Counted from the stretch's first letter, positions 34,112-45,555 are shown. The stretch is 64,000 nt of DNA from Erodium maritimum (GCA_963921825.1 OY997594.1:62543675-62607674); one strand, 5' to 3'. Notes: generated from the sequence alone by a model not told the origin. Numbers and translations: made by a program.

Positions 34112-34530
34112 TATTTTTTTTGCTCCAATTTGGTTTCATGGAGTTCTCTAAAGCAAGCCATAGTGTCTAGATCGAGTAACGAATCAGAATATAAGGCCTT
34201 GTCAAATGCAACTATAAAAGTGATGTGGATGCAATCTCTACTCGAATAGTTGGGTATCATGCAAAATAGGCCTCCCTGCTTATGATGTGATAACTTGGGC
34301 GCAACATATCTTACCCCTAGTCCTATATTTCATGATCGAGCAAAACATGTAGAAATTGACTTTCACTTTGTTCGTGAGTGGGTGACCTTCAAGATGCTAG
34401 AAATACGATTAATCTCTTATCATGTCAACTTGCAAATGACTTCATTAAGCCTTTTCCAGCTAGACAATTTTCAACTTTCTGAAACAATCTCAACCTTATC
34501 AGTTGAGATTGAGAAAGGATATTGAAGCAT
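34112..34530 (+). mobile_element. Copia-1 relic, RNase H end (right part)
   Basis: The plus strand encodes copia RNase H pieces: VSWSSLKQA-like, [39 protein letters not shown] and [15 protein letters not shown]. It continues the relic interrupted at 14,424 by LINE-2. It is an old and broken fossil. The 3' LTR was not identified. The sequence from 34,531 to about 34,796 may include it. Confidence 0.8.
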
Positions 34531-34796
34531 TTGGTCTTGATCATATGAAATAGGCTTGGGAATTGATTACTAGCTTATCTAAGTTAGTTTTGTATTCAAA
34601 TTTGTAAATCTCTTCAAAACTGTAGCTTAACAATTTATATTATAACTACTACAAACACCATCTCATCTCAACAAGATTAATTGTAGGATCACAAACTATT
34701 TTCTTTAGCTTTACAAGGCTTGCTGGTGTTTTTTTTAGTGTAGGAACTTATGAAATCGATGTTCAAGAAAACATGCGTGGTGATATGTTTAGTATT
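34531..34796. other. No recognised gene; possible Copia-1 3' flank
   Basis: AT-rich sequence after the Copia-1 RNase H remnant. No LTR partner exists in the window to test it against. Confidence 0.3.
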
Positions 34797-35069
34797 TTTT
34801 TTACTGAAAAGGTGAAGATTTTATTAATAATAAACGTACGAGAACTAGCACAAGTCAAGAGTCCCCGAAGGGTTAAAAACACATAACTCTAAGACAATAT
34901 AACCGTCATAGACGATATTACAACCGCCACATAGGCAAGCAGGAAGAGGGGTTGGGGTTGGAAAACGGAATTGGGAGTATTTCTCAAGGTATTGCCTAAG
35001 TGCTGCATGATTCCATGTGAGATGCGACCGAACCTGAACTCGACAATTGTATTGGGAGGATATACGTGA
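34797..35069 (-). mobile_element. LINE-like 3' tail (tentative)
   Basis: The plus strand shows a T-run, then ACTGAAAAGGTGAAG and ATTTTATTAATAAT, the reversed form of a plant LINE 3' end with its A-tail. The following 250 bases have open frames on the minus strand but no recognised domain. It differs from the LINE-1/LINE-2 tail, so it would be another family. No target duplication was found. Confidence 0.4.
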
Positions 35070-35241
35070 ATCAAGGTTCCCTCCCAAGAAATCAAACCGG
35101 CTCGCTCCTTGAGTCGTGCGTATCCTATGGACGTTGGGAAGCAGATTTTACAAGCTCAAGCCGCTCAGTTAGCTCATTCAGCTAAAGGTTTTGACGATCC
35201 GACCTTGACTTTAGAAGATGAAGAATGGTTCACTGGTGGTT
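35070..35241 (+). pseudogene. Coding-like fragment of unknown origin
   Basis: An open stretch of 56 codons ending SRAYPMDVGKQILQAQAAQL then AHSAKGFDDPTLTLEDEEWF and TGG before TGA at 35,241. The composition (ordered, acidic C-terminus with DDPTLTLEDEEWF) looks like a real protein end rather than chance, and may be a 3' exon. I do not recognise the family and see no upstream exons, so it is probably a fragment. Confidence 0.4.
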
Positions 35242-35879
35242 GATTTAGTGATTCATTGTGGTATTTTGTTTTCGAGTCTTGTTCCCGCAGCTCCTTCTGA
35301 GAACTCCCTTGCAATGGTTGCCTTTGATTTGGTCCTTCTTGAATCTAACTTTTTTATAAATAAAAAAATTCAGGATTATCCAAAAAAAGTTTCCCTCCCA
35401 AGAAAAGCCCATGAATCTCTGCTCGCTAGTCACTGACTCTACAAATAAGAAGTCAGATAAAATAAAAAAGACCCAATCGATTAACTTGATCCAAAATAGA
35501 GAGAGGGGTCGAGGAGGGTGACATGGTGGAGACCAGGGAGATGGACGTGCCAGTGGTGGCGTTAGAGACGACGAGGTTGGCCAGGAGAGATGATCCGATA
35601 CAGGAAGTTCGAGGGGCCCCGAGGCTACGAGGTCGATTGATGCCGAGATGAGCCAGATGGCAACCACCAGATTTGTAGATGGGGGACCGAACAAGATCGG
35701 GAGACACGTCTTTGGTGACGGGAGGGAGCCAACGTCGCAGTGGCTAGAAATGGCTCGAAAGAAGCCTTAACAAAGAAAACCTAAATAGGGGAGAACTTGG
35801 AAGTTAGTGCATATGTTTTGTCTTAACAGAACAGTAGGGGATTGAATGAGATAGGAGTTTAGGGAAGTAAACTCACATA
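35242..35879. other. No recognised gene
   Basis: The region contains A-rich and T-rich runs near 35,350-35,390 and a minus-strand open frame at 35,245-35,694, rich in Ser and Pro, with no recognisable domain. Its GC content is higher at 35,500-35,720. A retroposon tail near 35,390 is possible but unsupported. Confidence 0.3.
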
Positions 35880-37236
35880 TCGCTTCCTATCCTCCTTACA
35901 CTTTCAGCGAAACCCTAACCTAAAAGTTGTCGCCGCTCTTGTTACCTCCACCGGCAACGTCCTCGGCCACTAACCAGGGTGATCGTCGGTGGTGGTCTCT
36001 CCACCTTTCTCCTCTATGTTTACTTCTCCCCTCTTCTTGGCAACGTTTTACGGTTCTCACAGCTTTCTCCAGCCTGGCCTATTGCGAGGAAGCTTCCGTC
36101 CTTCGGCGTTCATCCAATTCTGGAGTGGGAGGCGCCTTCTTTGCTCTCCCTGGGCTTAGATCATCACGGATCTGCCTCGTCGTCCGGTCGTTTACCTCGC
36201 CCTTCATCATTGGTGGTCCAGTCGGGCTCTTTCTCCGACCGCCCCTCTCTCGTCGCGCCTGTGTCCGGTCGGCGTTACGTTGCAGTTCTACTCACTATTC
36301 TGGGAGTTAAATCTTAGGTCGTGAGTTTGACTCCTCCGTGTATGGCTGCCCCTTTGCTGCACACGGAGACGTGGGGGTTTGGTTTTGCAGTGAGGGTTCA
36401 TACTGTCCGGATTTTTTTGCCTCGTGGCTCTCTTCAGATTTTGTTGTTTCAGGTCGATTCAAAAGCTGTTTACCCTGACCAAATCTAGCCTCTATGGTCA
36501 CTGATCTGTTCGCTCCTCGTCGAAGAAGGTTTTTACTGATCTCTCAGCGACTTCCTGACTACTTTACGATAGAGGTTTACTTGCTTCCATTTCTTGTTGC
36601 TTTAGTGTTGTTTAACCCACATTGCCCTTGTATCGTTTCGGCTCGGTTTTCATTGGTTTTCTTCCAATTTGATGTTAAGGGCTCGTCGGTTTATAGGTGT
36701 TGGCCGCATGCGAGTTGTTAGGGCAATGATGCCCGTTGTTTGATTACATGCAGTTCGATTTAAGGCTAGTGTGTTCTAGTAGGTTTTTTCCTATCGATCT
36801 GTCTCTATCGTTTTCGGTGATGGCCGACTATTTTTTAATGTCTATCTCTCTCTGTGTGAGATGTTGATAGTCCTAATGAGACAATGTTTTTACAACCTCA
36901 GGCTTAGATTTGGGTTGCTCTTAATGGTAGGGACATCAAGGTATCATACCTAGTTTAGTTTTCTGAATGGTGGTTAAATCTCCTTTGGTAAGAGTCTAAG
37001 CCCCATGTGTGAGCTAGTTTCTTTGCTTTGGTTTTCTGTTGTTTTGAGTATCTGTTTTCTTCATATTAGTTAAATCTGAGTAATTGGACTTGTATTACAC
37101 CCATGGATGGGTTTTGGTTTCTTTGTGTTGAGGTGCTTGTCAGGCTTGCTCGGGTCTGTTTGTTGAGAGTTTCTCTATGCCTTGATTTCGGTTTGAAAAC
37201 TTGGTCCTTTAATAAAAATATTACCGATAAAAAAAA
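35880..37236 (+). mobile_element. Retroposon-like sequence ending in a LINE-type tail
   Basis: The plus strand ends at about 37,205-37,236 with TTTAATAAAAATATTACCGA followed by a run of A, a typical 3' end of plant non-LTR retroelements. Upstream sequence is GC-rich from 35,930 with overlapping open frames of 112 and 127 codons, then T-rich and non-coding. No RT or endonuclease was seen, so it could be an internally reduced LINE derivative. The words after the tail (GAACAATATG at about 37,237 and again at about 37,262) form a local repeat. A matching duplication at the left end could not be established, so the left limit is approximate. Confidence 0.45.
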
Positions 37237-37425
37237 GAACAATATGATACCTAAAATAAACAGAACAATATGGTGATAATTAGCGATGTTATGCTTAAAT
37301 AAAAATGGGGTGAATAATGGATTTGGTTTGGTTTTTTTATTGATAACGAATGTTTATAGATCAAAAAAAAATAGTTATTCTTGGATTTTATTCGGCTTTC
37401 CTCGTAAAACTCTAAACAATTAAAG

Positions 37426-38673
37426 GTTAGCGGCGAGTGTGTCTCTTGAACCCGAATACATCATTCTCCAAATCATACTCCACATAAAAATCTTGTTGCT
37501 GATAATTGAACATATTATCGCTAGTCCACTCATCGGCGCTCCAATACTATCTGTGACGATCGTCATCGCCTCCCCCGACAGTAGAAAAGTAATCAGCAAG
37601 CGGCAACACCATTATTGCGCCAAATTTGAACTGGAACATCTATCAAAACATGGATGCAAACCGGCCAACTTTTCAGCGTCAGGAGCTATCCTGTACCTGG
37701 ACATCTGCTTCTCCAACTCCATAGACAAGAGCTCGAAAAGTGGCCTCTCCATGTATGTGAAGGTCTTGCCCGAGTCAACTATGGTTCCGCCGTTACCCGA
37801 CACCATATAATTGTACGGAACACTCAGTACCTTGTCGCCCACGGTAACTTTCTTGGAACGCCGAGTTTATGGTTCCCGGGTTCTTCTGAAACGGCGTGTA
37901 ATTCAGGCCGGCGACATGTGTATCTCCGCCGGAGTCCAGTATTAAGTCGTTGCTCCTCGAAGCGTCGTCTAACCGGTGCGATAGCAAGCAGTAATAGAAT
38001 TTCTTGAGACGCATCTGGGCCGGAAGTGACACATTTTCGCGGCCAAATCCGGCGATCCCTAAGGGTATGTCGGCGGATAAAACAGAGCATCCGACTAGAA
38101 AATAACCAACCTTTTTTTCACGGAAAAGTCAGGGTTTCCGTGAGTAAGAACCCGGAAGTGCTGCCGGTACCAACTGAAGGTCATAAGCCGGGCACGATTT
38201 GGAATCTCTGCATTGGGATCAGACATCGGGACCTTACACGGTGTCGCATTGCATGGGACGATCTCGGAAGTGGAAGACAACTCCGACAAGAAAGTTTTGA
38301 TTGTGGAAGGGGTGGAGAAGCCGGAGTTGCACATGAAGCAGAGCTAGTGTGAGGGGGAACCAAACGATTCTGCTTCTCTTGTTCATTATGAAGGGCAAGG
38401 CCTGCGGAGGAGACCCAAATCGGAGTAGGCGCCATAGCTGCGAGGGAAGAGACAAGTCTTGACTTGATCGGAGCTCTGTGTCGTCCTAAAATTCTTGATG
38501 TGGCGTGCTCTGTTCAAAGAGGCAGTGACGAGGTGGTCGAGCCAGTTAGAGAGATCATAGGATTAGTGGTGGGCAGATGAGAGAGAAGCGGTGACGGTGG
38601 TGCGATCGGGAATTGCAACTGAATCATAGACGAGAGAGAAGAGATAGAGAGTGATGCTAATGAACGGAGCCAT
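37426..38673 (-). pseudogene. Aspartyl protease (pepsin A1, plant nepenthesin-type) pseudogene
   Basis: The minus strand starts at MAPFISITLYLFSLVYDSVA, a signal-peptide-like N-terminus. Recognisable pieces follow: FGSPPQALPFIM, STIKTFLSELSSTSEIVPCN, SLPAQMRLKKFYYCLLSHRL, GLNYTPFQKNPG, GTIVDSGKTFTYMERPLFEL and, at the end, NYQQQDFYVEYDLENDVFGF. The order and wording fit the plant family that includes Arabidopsis At3g52500-like secreted aspartyl proteases. The second active-site triad (DSG) is kept, but the first (normally DTGS after PFIM) reads NKRS. The reading frame changes at least five times and there are in-frame stops. The start codon lies within the duplication of the adjacent LTR element, which cuts the gene off from its upstream region. 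Confidence 0.82.
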
Positions 38674-38674
38674 G

Positions 38675-39098
38675 CGATGGAAACAAAGTTCGTATAACAA
38701 GATTGGGAATAGAATAGACTTATCGAATTGAGGATTCAAACTGTGGCATGGCATGGAGACCACTAACTTGAAAGCAATTTGTCCGATTGACTTAGGTGGC
38801 GATCAATAATCGGTTGTCCCCAAGGTTACACAGTTGCTAGCTCGATCCGTGCCCACTCACGAACAAAGCCTTGGATCTTATAGAAACAATACTCATGAAA
38901 GGTTTTGAGAGAGGGGGAGATTTTTTCATGTTCGTGTAGAAATGATAGACCAAAGGGGTTATAATTAGGTTATGAGGAAGGGTATTAAGGGAATTTCTAT
39001 ATTACCCATTATACCTCATGAACTATATTTAGGTGTATTAAATCTCTTTTAACTGAATTCAATTCAATTGAAATCCTTTTAATTGCATTTTTACAACA
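38675..39098 (-). repeat. LARD-like element, 3' LTR
   Basis: 424 bp, paired with 42,885-43,308. In the element's orientation it lies directly upstream of the protease ATG, one base away from it. Confidence 0.82.
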
Positions 39099-40025
39099 AT
39101 CCCCCACAAAATGTAATAAATGTTCCAGAGATACATAACATGCAAAGGATAAGGAAATTTCTGAGTATCAAAAGGATTTATGATTGGATACTTACGCGTC
39201 AATATCTTTCGATTAGAATTGACACGTTAGTGATATAAGGTAACAACTTACTTAGAAAAAATGAACTAAGTCTTGAATTTGTTCAGCTTCGGTTAATACG
39301 CCCTACAACACATATCATACCTTAAAATTCCATAAGTTCCGCGATACTATCAATAACGCTATTAAAGGTCATGCGTATAACTTGGGTCTAGTGGGTGCTC
39401 TAGAAAGACTTGGCCCAAGTCTTCCATAGATGGCGGCCCACCATCACACACACGCAGGTAGCTTCATCAAGTGCTTCTAACTAGCATTGTATCATTGAGT
39501 CTTGATCTATTAAGGACATAAAGTCCATCCTGTCAGAAGAATCCATCAAGTGCGTCTCTATAGCACCACCAAAACTGGTTATAGATTTCAATCTATCAAG
39601 TGCATCTCACAAGCACCACCAGACAGAATACAGATCATCAAGCACTACTAGTGTCATAGGAATTGGAGATGTAATGCATCAAGACTAGTATGGCTGCATA
39701 TGACCACTACTACTTGTCATCCATACTTTCTTGATCTGTGGGCTTGAGCCCCATCCCTTTCGACACATCAAGGAGTACTCTCCTTGGCTGATCCTTAGTG
39801 AAAGAATTGGCTCGCTTTCTTTCGTATGTAGTCTAAGGAAATTACTCACTATTTTAGGAGTTTCTAGACCATAATGTGTCTAATTTGAATAAGTATTTTC
39901 ATCCAATTTAGGCATTATTCTTTGATGACAAAAGATTTATTTGGTTTTGTTCACAACAACATTACTAACAAATTAACATGTCACCAACATAGGCCAATAA
40001 TCATTTAGCCTATGTATATCAATTC

Positions 40026-40059
<34 letters not shown>

Positions 40060-40157
40060 TCAGATTGCCCGTTATGAAACATTTCTCACAAGGTTTATAA
40101 GAAATTCATCTCCATAGAAGTTCCTAATCTATGTCTTTCATTGCCTTCTATGTTCAT
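39099..40157 (-). other. LARD-like element interior (left), non-coding
   Basis: No open frame of note. It contains loosely repeated words (CATCAAGTGC near 39,465, 39,545 and 39,597) and an AT dinucleotide run at about 40,028-40,057. The continuation at 41,514-42,884 also lacks recognised coding. Confidence 0.5.
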
Positions 40158-41513
40158 TGATGCGGACGCATCTTAGCATTAAAAATGCCACATTTAGAGG
40201 GATTTTACTGTTGATTTTAGCCCATTATTGCCTCACACTCTTATGTTTTGCTCGTTTCTAGCGTTTTTCATGTTTCACAGGGTATAGCTTGGAAAAGGAG
40301 CGAAAACACATAAAAAGGGAAGAAATTCGAAAGCAGCAGTCAAGGTGGTGGAATAGAGCAGGCATCACGGATCCGTGACAGAACCCGTCACGGGTAGGGT
40401 CACGGAGCCGTGACGAGGACACAATTTTTACAAATCGTTCTGTTCCGTCATGGATACGTGACGGTGGCCGTGACGGATGCCATCACAGAGCCGTGACGCA
40501 CGCGCAGACCTGTTTCCCAAACTCGCTTCAGACTCGGGCTTTACCCTTTTAAACCCTAAAATTAGCCTTCCAATAGATCTAACTTGTATTTTTGAGAGCT
40601 AAGGAGAGAGGAGAGTTGAGAGCAAGCTAGGGAAGAGGATTTCTACTTTGAAGAACATCATTGTAATCAATATTGGGTATTGTATTTCTCTACTTTATTC
40701 AATTATGAAGCTTTGTTTATGTTCATCAATGGCTTCTTTTTCTTCCTTGCTCATGAGTAGTTAAAACCCCATAATCTAGGGTTATGGAGGATTAGAGTAT
40801 TGTTTTCCAATGTGTTGATTGTATGAATGGGTATTGTGTAGAATGATTTGATTTAGGGTTTGCATTTGATTTAAGCTTAATGCTCTATCTCCCGGGTAGG
40901 CCTGATAGAAGGTAGGAATTGCAATCTGACACTCGTGAGAGGTGGGTTGCAATTAGGTCAGAAATCTTATACAAATTGGGTTTAAATCTAGACTAGTGAT
41001 AGCTAGGTTAACACGATTGCAATAACCATAGGGTTCAAACCGAAAGTTAGAAATTATCAAAGAACGTAATGCTTTGGGTCTCCCTACATCCTGATTCGTG
41101 AGAGCTGGGTGGTTAGATTCCATTAGGGTCCGAAACAACGTGAGGAGTTAGGACTAGTTTGAGAGATGATTCGTTGCCCTTAAAATCAGATACTTCACAA
41201 TGTTCATCGTCATTTAAATGCATTGGAAACGGTCTCTATGAACCCACAACCTTAAATTACTTTTTCTCTGAATTAAAACTCTTCTAAGCTTTGTGAGTAC
41301 TTGTTCACTGTCATTTCGCTTACTGTTTACTTTTCATGTTTTAAAACCAAAAACCATCATATTATCGAAACAGCTTAACTACGAACTTCAAATATGAATT
41401 GATTGTCTTGTGCTCCCTTGGGTACGATAATCCGGAACTTAAATTCCAAAAATACTACTTGACGACCGGTACGCTTGCCGTGCTATTTTCTGTGTTAAAA
41501 CCGCAGGGTGTCA
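40158..41513 (+). mobile_element. Gypsy solo LTR (same family as the LTR at 27,160-28,599)
   Basis: It begins TGATGCGGACGCATC and ends CCGCAGGGTGTCA, matching the ends of the right LTR of the gypsy pair in the opposite orientation. The stretch 40,880-41,513 is very close to 27,160-27,800 reversed. No internal gypsy sequence lies beside it, so it is a solo LTR. Its flanks (ttcat and acatg) are not an exact duplication. A segment at 40,370-40,505 carries near-palindromic TCACGGATCCGTGA-type words that are absent from the related LTR. It is inserted in the LARD-like element. Confidence 0.8.
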
Positions 41514-42884
41514 ACATGAAAAATAGAATGAAGGTACTACCATGCAAATTGTCACACAATAGACTATACATGCATAGGAGCAATATCGGGTACATCATAT
41601 CAAAAAACTCTATACAACACTATTAGGGGATAACCAATGAAATCAAACATAGGTTTTACTGGTGGTTTAAAAGGCTTATTTTAGCCGAACAACCCCCCAC
41701 ATTTCATCACACAGATCTGAACTTTAAAAACACAAAGTCCACCACCCAATTGTTTCAATCATAGAGGAAATTAGTTCCTTTATCAGATGCTCTCTATCCT
41801 TAATTCTGGAGTCTCAATATCCAAAAAACATGGAGCAAATAATATGAACGATATAATTCAAGTTAAGAATCATACTCTAACGAACATATTAATAAAATAC
41901 AATCACTTACTTGATTGAAGAGCAAGCACCAGTCTCATTGTATTTTCCATTCTAAAACAACAAGAACTACATATATATACATATATACAACAAACCACCA
42001 CAATCTTATATGTATAAACCAGTTTTAGTGGATTACCAAAACTATTAGATGATAAATATTATTATCAAGAGTAATAAAATGGTGCAAACCATAGCAATCC
42101 ATCTCAAGCCAATTCACCATAAAATAATACTAAGAATCGTACCTTGTATCCATTCAACGATTCATTATTATACCTCAAGCTTCGGGGTCATATCTGTTTC
42201 TCTTGCGTGATCAAAGAATCGAAAATCGATTCCAGATCAGACGGGTCCCCCAATCTCCTGCAATGGACGGAGCTCAATTCTAATATTAGATTAGAATTAG
42301 ATTACCCATAATCAAGTCAACAACAGTAGGGCAAAAGAGAGAGAAAGAAAAAAAAAGGTTCTTTTTTCTTTTTTCTTTTAAATTTGTCCAACCGGGTCGG
42401 ATGATCCGTAAATCGGATCTGACCCGCTCCAGCGCCCGCACCCGCGTCTGGTCTTGACCCGCGCATCCGACTCGTTCCGGACCCACACGTCCGACCCACT
42501 CCAGTGACCCGCGGATTGACCAGGTCGGTTGGCATGCGTGAGTCACACAGTGTGACTCAATGAGGTTCCATTTGGGCTTGAACATTTTTTTCTTTAAAAA
42601 AATAAGTTCTCAGATATATATAATCAATGTAGTTACATACAAAACAATATACACAGAAATCAGATTTTGTTCTAATGAGCCAAAGGGTCGAGACACAGTA
42701 AAATTCTCTATCATCATATGCATGCTATGACAACCAAATGCATGTTGTAAACTCTTTACCAATACAGTTCAACATAGCACAACAGTTCATTATAAATTTA
42801 TCAACAGCACAATTGAATCTAATCAACTCATGATATTATTGACAAACTAATCATGTTCTACCGGAAAAAAAAATTGCTTTCAAT
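41514..42884 (-). other. LARD-like element interior (right), non-coding
   Basis: AT-rich sequence with a GC-rich patch at 42,385-42,540 containing repeated GACCCG-type words. No domain was recognised. It ends at the 5' LTR. Confidence 0.5.
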
Positions 42885-43308
42885 TGTTGGAAAGAAAGAC
42901 CGTATAACAAGATTGGGAATAGAAAAGACTTATCGAATTGAGAATTCAAACTATGGCATGGCATGGAGACCACTGACTTGAAAGCAATTTTTCCGGTTGA
43001 CCTCGGTGGCGATCAATTAGCAGTTGCTCCTCAAGGTTACACAGTTGCAAGCTCGATCCGTGCCCACACACGAACAAAACCACAGAACTTATAGAAACAA
43101 TACTCAAGAAATGTTTTGAGAGAGGGAGAGATTTTTTCATATTCGTGTAGAAATGATAGACCAAAGATATTATATATAGACTATGAGGAAGGGTATTAAG
43201 AGAATTTCTATACTACCCATTGTACCTCATTAACTATATTTAGATGTATTAATTGTTTTTAATTCAATTCAATTCAATTGAAATCCTTTTAATTGTACTT
43301 TTCCAACA
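42885..43308 (-). repeat. LARD-like element, 5' LTR
   Basis: 424 bp, with TGTTGG / CCAACA at its ends. The adjacent interior (TTGAAAGCAATTTT on minus) is not a primer site that I recognise. Confidence 0.82.
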
Positions 43309-43313
43309 CCATG

Positions 43314-43861
43314 GATGGAGAGAGCTCTCTGTAATCAAAAATTGGTTAATGTTTTGGAAGATTCTTTATGAAAGAAGCGCGAAAAAGTTTACATTGGGGT
43401 TATGTAGTTGCCACCTTGTTTCAAAATTATTACGGTACTTGCCACTTAATTACTGCACAGTGTCTTCAACTTACAGAGGGCTAGGTTTGTGAGTTAAAAT
43501 TATTTCACGTAAGCAAAGTACAATGGATAGTGTCACCCATACCAATCGAATCAATCCAGACACTAGTTATGTCCTAAAACAGCATAGCAACAACGAAAGT
43601 TGTTTTAAAAAAAATCTCCCCCCTATCCAGTGTTTTTTCTTAGCCCTAGTCTTTGCGACTATTAATGATGGGCATTGGGTGGTTAACCACTCAATAGACC
43701 CTTTTCACAAACCCAACCGGATATTATCGGTTTGATATATTTTAGAATCAGCCCTAACCTAAAAATTAATTTTCATAGTAAAACTAACCAGTTTACTAGC
43801 CAGTTGGTTAGTGGTTTTAACCAACCAACAACTTTACTACATGTAAGTACAAATTTGGACA
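43314..43861. other. Former upstream region of the protease gene, no gene recognised
   Basis: Before the LTR element inserted, this sequence would have continued directly into the protease start: the minus strand reads CTCTCTCCATC then CATGG. It is therefore the likely old 5' leader and promoter. No TATA box or other element stands out with confidence. Confidence 0.4.
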
Positions 43862-43869
43862 CCAATAAC

Positions 43870-44797
43870 TAGGGATGAGCATTGGCCGGTACCCGCCCAA
43901 AATCTCAAACCCATTACCCAAACCGTTTTTTCCGGTTACATAAAACCCGTACCCATCCCCATCAATGGTCGCTAAAGGGAAGACTGATAACCGCCCGACC
44001 CCACTATCGGCCGGGAACGGTTATAACCAACCAACCCAGGCCTAATGGAATTCTTATTGGGCCTACTGAAATAACTGTACGGATAAAACCGTGGTCCGCG
44101 TCGGTTTTTAACCGGGATAACCAATCATAATATAGGCCTTAGACCATTCAAATTAGATTACATCTACCTGATTTCCATGAATTTATATTGATATCTTTTT
44201 ATTTCTTGCATTCGAACTTGTTTATATTTATATCTTTTTTTTTCTTGTATTCGAACTTGTTTAACTTATCCCTTGCACCAGAATCCAAATTTTAGTAGTC
44301 TAATAAACAATTTAGGATTCAAGAGCTCACTTTCGGTGTTTAAATCTGGTGTTTAATTTATTTTAAACAAGATGTACAGAGGCAACAAAACTAACAAAAA
44401 TACATCAATAAATGAAACAAATAAAACAACAATAAATCTAAACTAAGCAATATAGAAAAAATAAGATGAATCAGAGCTTTATTTTTTGTTGTAAACTAAA
44501 AAGCTTAGGTGGATGAAATATTAATGTGGTCCTCATCGATCAAGAAGTGTAAGAACAAACGGAAGATCTATAAAAAAAAAGCTTGGATCTCAATTTTTTA
44601 TCACCGATCTACAGTATCGGCCGGTTCGGGTATAACCGGTTTTCTGGTATGAAAATCGGTCAAACCCGTTGATTGCGCCGGTTTAGGTATTTCCAACCCA
44701 TGTCCACCCGCGGTTAGGCCGGTTCCGGGTTCTCCAGTGACGGGGATGGCCGGAGACGGTCGGTTTACGGTGATGGTCGGATTTTTGCTCAGTCCTA
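43870..44797. mobile_element. Non-autonomous hAT-type DNA transposon, 928 bp
   Basis: An exact 8-bp duplication ccaataac (43,862-43,869 and 44,798-44,805) flanks the element. Its ends are imperfect inverted repeats: TAGGGATGAGCA at the left and TAGGACTGAGCA (reversed) at the right, matching at 10 of 12 positions. Subterminal regions contain repeated CCGGTTATAACC-like words on both sides (for example near 44,015 and 44,630). The centre is AT-rich and encodes no transposase. The 8-bp duplication, the short TA(G)GG ends and the size fit a hAT derivative. Confidence 0.85.
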
Positions 44798-44805
44798 CCA
44801 ATAAC

Positions 44806-45123
44806 CATGCATAGATTTATATTTCAAGCCAAAACATATTACTACGTTCTCCAAAAAAATACAAAAAAATTATCGTGTTCTATGTTGGCAATCCGTGTGA
44901 CACAGAAGAGCGCTGATGAGCCATTCATCTATATTAGATCAGTGGCTATTATGAAGCCACAAGTATATGACGAACGATACCGGTTTGGTTGGTTAACCGA
45001 TAGTTTGGCTGTTCATGAACCGGAAACAAACCGTTAACCTTCCAGTTCGGTCGTCTCTCCATCGGAAATGCCTTCGGTGATCCCATTTTAGGGTTCTCAT
45101 GTGCGGTTTTCGATTGGTGATGG
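44806..45123. other. No recognised gene
   Basis: Short spacer between the hAT element and the LINE-ORF1-like sequence. It has CCGGTTTGGTTGGTTAACCG-type words resembling the hAT subterminal motifs, perhaps from an older related insertion. Confidence 0.3.
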
Positions 45124-45124
45124 T

Positions 45125-45555
45125 TGGTTTTAGTGGGTTTTTTTACTCACCCTAGAAACTATGATGTTGTATGTCCTTACTTCTGTCGCCGACAAGACCG
45201 ACGACACTGTTGTTGCATTACCTGTCGGCCCTGTCACATCCCCTCCGATGTAGTCTCCTTCCTTGAATCCTCCGTCCTCTACTGTGTAGCCTTTGCCCTT
45301 AAAAATTTGACATAGGAGGAAGCCAAGCAAACCCTAGTCGGGTTTCCTTCAGCGCATCCTTCAACTCTGGCGACTCTACCAATCCTCTCTTACTCCACAG
45401 AGTTGGTACCGTTCTCCATGGGTGTCTCCAACCCACCATGTACCGGCAAATCGCGTCGAGGTCGTCCGGTGAGGCCAAAGGGCGTTACTTCGCCCGCAAG
45501 CAACCTCTCACTTGTTATTCTTCCCCCTCCACAGACCATCGTCTCGGCTCCATCC
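45125..45555 (+). pseudogene. LINE-ORF1-like coding relic, 5' part
   Basis: The plus strand carries proline/serine-rich coding-like sequence. Its last open stretch (45,403-45,555) encodes MVPFSMGVSNPPCTGKSRRG and ends VILPPPQTIVSAPS at the solo-LTR junction. The same frame resumes at 59,939 (PPRVPTLQWDSTSGKALIEV), so both sides formed one reading frame before the LTR inserted. Stops are present further upstream (near 45,250-45,335). The identification rests on the DUF4283 segment downstream at about 60,400-60,760. Confidence 0.5.

Larger units (their letters stand above)
38675..43308 (-). mobile_element. Non-coding LTR retroelement (LARD-like) at the protease start codon
   Basis: Two 424-bp LTRs (38,675-39,098 and 42,885-43,308), alike at about 88-89% by eye, flank a roughly 3.8-kb interior. 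The 5-bp duplication ccatg lies at 38,670-38,674 and 43,309-43,313. On the minus strand the LTR runs TGTTGGAAAAG to CTTTCCAACA at its best-kept copy. A polypurine tract (TTTTGTGGGGGAT) abuts the 3' LTR at 39,099. No gag or pol was recognised, so the superfamily is unknown. The divergence suggests an age of some millions of years. A gypsy solo LTR lies inside. It looks structurally complete but is non-coding. Confidence 0.82.

Noticed and set aside
40153-41518. Target duplication for the gypsy solo LTR
   Set aside because: The flanking five bases (ttcat and acatg) do not match; the solo LTR is supported by its ends and similarity only.
45130-45330. Minus-strand 66-codon frame as a gene
   Set aside because: It is the shadow of the plus-strand ORF1-like relic.
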